Below, piece by piece: positions 4,721 to 5,251 of a DNA stretch of 5,251 bases. The position numbers and the translations under genes were made by a program. The stretch spans positions 1-5,251 of the forward strand of contig WFOJ01000092.1 of NCBI GenBank assembly GCA_015488125.1. Direction: 5' to 3'. Source of the DNA: Mariprofundaceae bacterium (GTDB lineage Bacteria > Pseudomonadota > Zetaproteobacteria > Mariprofundales > Mariprofundaceae). The notes beneath the pieces are model-generated. The model saw only the letters and a program-made list of their open reading frames with translations. It searched no databases and was not told where the DNA came from. Position 1 is the stretch's first letter; every line of letters starts with the position of its first letter.

Positions 4721-5251
4721 CGCTGTTTCCCTCATTTTTTGATTCGCCGCTGGCCTGCAGCATTCCGGCGCGTGCCATCGCGCAGCAACTGGTGCAAATT
4801 GAATGCATCCAGATTCGTGATTTTGCCACTGATGTGCATCGCAAGGTAGATGATACACCCTATGGTGGTGGTCCCGGCATGGTACTCAAACCGGAGCCCG
4901 TGGTCGCCGCTATTGCCGAAGCCCGGCGGCGCAGTCCTGCTACTCGCGTCATTATGCTAAGTCCCTCAGGCTTACCCTTTAATCAGGAAAAAGCGCTGGC
5001 CTATGCTGCTCATGATGGCGGCATCACACTGCTTTGCGGTCGTTACGAAGGCTTTGATGAACGTATCTGCGATTATGTGGATGAGCAGTTATCATTGGGA
5101 GATTATGTGCTTTCCGGTGGCGAACCGGCTGCCATGTGCGTGCTTGACGCCGTGATCCGCCTGTTGCCCGGTGTGCTGGGAAGCCCTGAGTCTGCGGTGC
5201 TTGATTCATTCACCGAAGACGGCATTCTCGACTGGCCGCATTATACGCGCC
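4699..5251 (+). CDS. trmD: tRNA (guanine-N1)-methyltransferase TrmD (3' end outside window)
   Basis: TrmD uses S-adenosylmethionine to methylate G37 next to the anticodon, which prevents +1 frameshifting. The first 184 residues are visible; the family is about 250 long, so the C-terminal tRNA-binding domain is missing here. Seen in order: the start FHAQLLTLFPSFF, DDTPYGGGPGMVLKPEP (51-67), LSPSGLPFNQ (87-96), LLCGRYEGFDERI (111-123) and SLGDYVLSGGEPAAM (132-146). The last three build the trefoil-knot SAM site. R154 and D169 occupy the positions of the known catalytic Arg154 and Asp169 of H. influenzae TrmD. The Pro-Ala in GGEPAAM differs from the commoner GGELPA. The ATG overlaps rimM by 22 bases, and AGGAAGGA (4683-4690) serves as ribosome binding site. 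rplS would be expected downstream. Confidence 0.97.
   Translation, partial: MFHAQLLTLFPSFFDSPLACSIPARAIAQQLVQIECIQIRDFATDVHRKVDDTPYGGGPGMVLKPEPVVAAIAEARRRSPATRVIMLSPSGLPFNQEKALAYAAHDGGITLLCGRYEGFDERICDYVDEQLSLGDYVLSGGEPAAMCVLDAVIRLLPGVLGSPESAVLDSFTEDGILDWPHYTR

Noticed and set aside
4396..4858. Minus-strand open frames opposite rimM and trmD
   Set aside because: They are antisense to well-conserved genes and show no domain or ribosome binding site support.
1..5251. CRISPR array, tRNA, rRNA, insertion sequence or phage module
   Set aside because: I saw no regularly spaced repeats, cloverleaf, transposase motif, terminal inverted repeats or phage gene on either strand.

Overview
The window looks like a piece of a proteobacterial chromosome with a mid-range base composition. 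All genes are on the + strand. The closing gene order rpsP-rimM-trmD, the S16 and TrmD sequences, a type II secretion/type IV pilus motor pair and a YfdX-family periplasmic protein all fit Pseudomonadota. The class cannot be fixed from the sequence. The S16 and TrmD wording (IRLQRGGRKKRPFY; DDTPYGGGPGMVLKPEP) is not that of enteric bacteria and could suit a deep-branching lineage such as Zetaproteobacteria, but that is a guess.

Layout. (1) Positions 3-653 hold the C-terminal part of a GspE/PilB-type secretion ATPase, cut by the window edge. It overlaps by four bases (ATGA) with gspF (650-1858), the inner-membrane platform protein. No pseudopilin gene follows. (2) After a 277-base gap with weak hairpins and a possible promoter comes a YfdX-family exported helical protein (2136-3014) with a strong ribosome binding site. 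(3) A very strong hairpin at 3021-3054 and a 200-base gap lead to a small Sec-exported protein of unknown function (3215-3718), followed by a GC-rich hairpin at 3725-3748. (4) A good sigma-70 promoter with a GC-rich discriminator (3844-3878) drives the ribosomal/tRNA-modification operon: rpsP (3901-4143), rimM (about 4136-4720) and trmD (4699 to past the window end). These genes overlap or nearly touch.

How the genes work together. GspE and GspF form the cytoplasmic motor and membrane platform that drive pseudopilus or pilus assembly. The YfdX-like protein and the small exported protein are each predicted to be secreted through Sec and to act outside the cytoplasm. They appear to be separately transcribed single genes. 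S16, RimM (30S maturation factor) and TrmD (m1G37 tRNA methyltransferase) form the classical growth-linked translation operon.

The most unusual point is rimM. Its conserved N-terminus reads through a stretch with no in-frame ATG, GTG or TTG, so the best start is a CTG overlapping the end of rpsP. A perfect 9-bp inverted repeat lies just inside the coding region. I see no CRISPR array, tRNA, rRNA, transposon or phage gene. I found no convincing evidence of a wholly new multi-gene system; the best candidates for novelty are the unrecognised exported protein and the rimM start.
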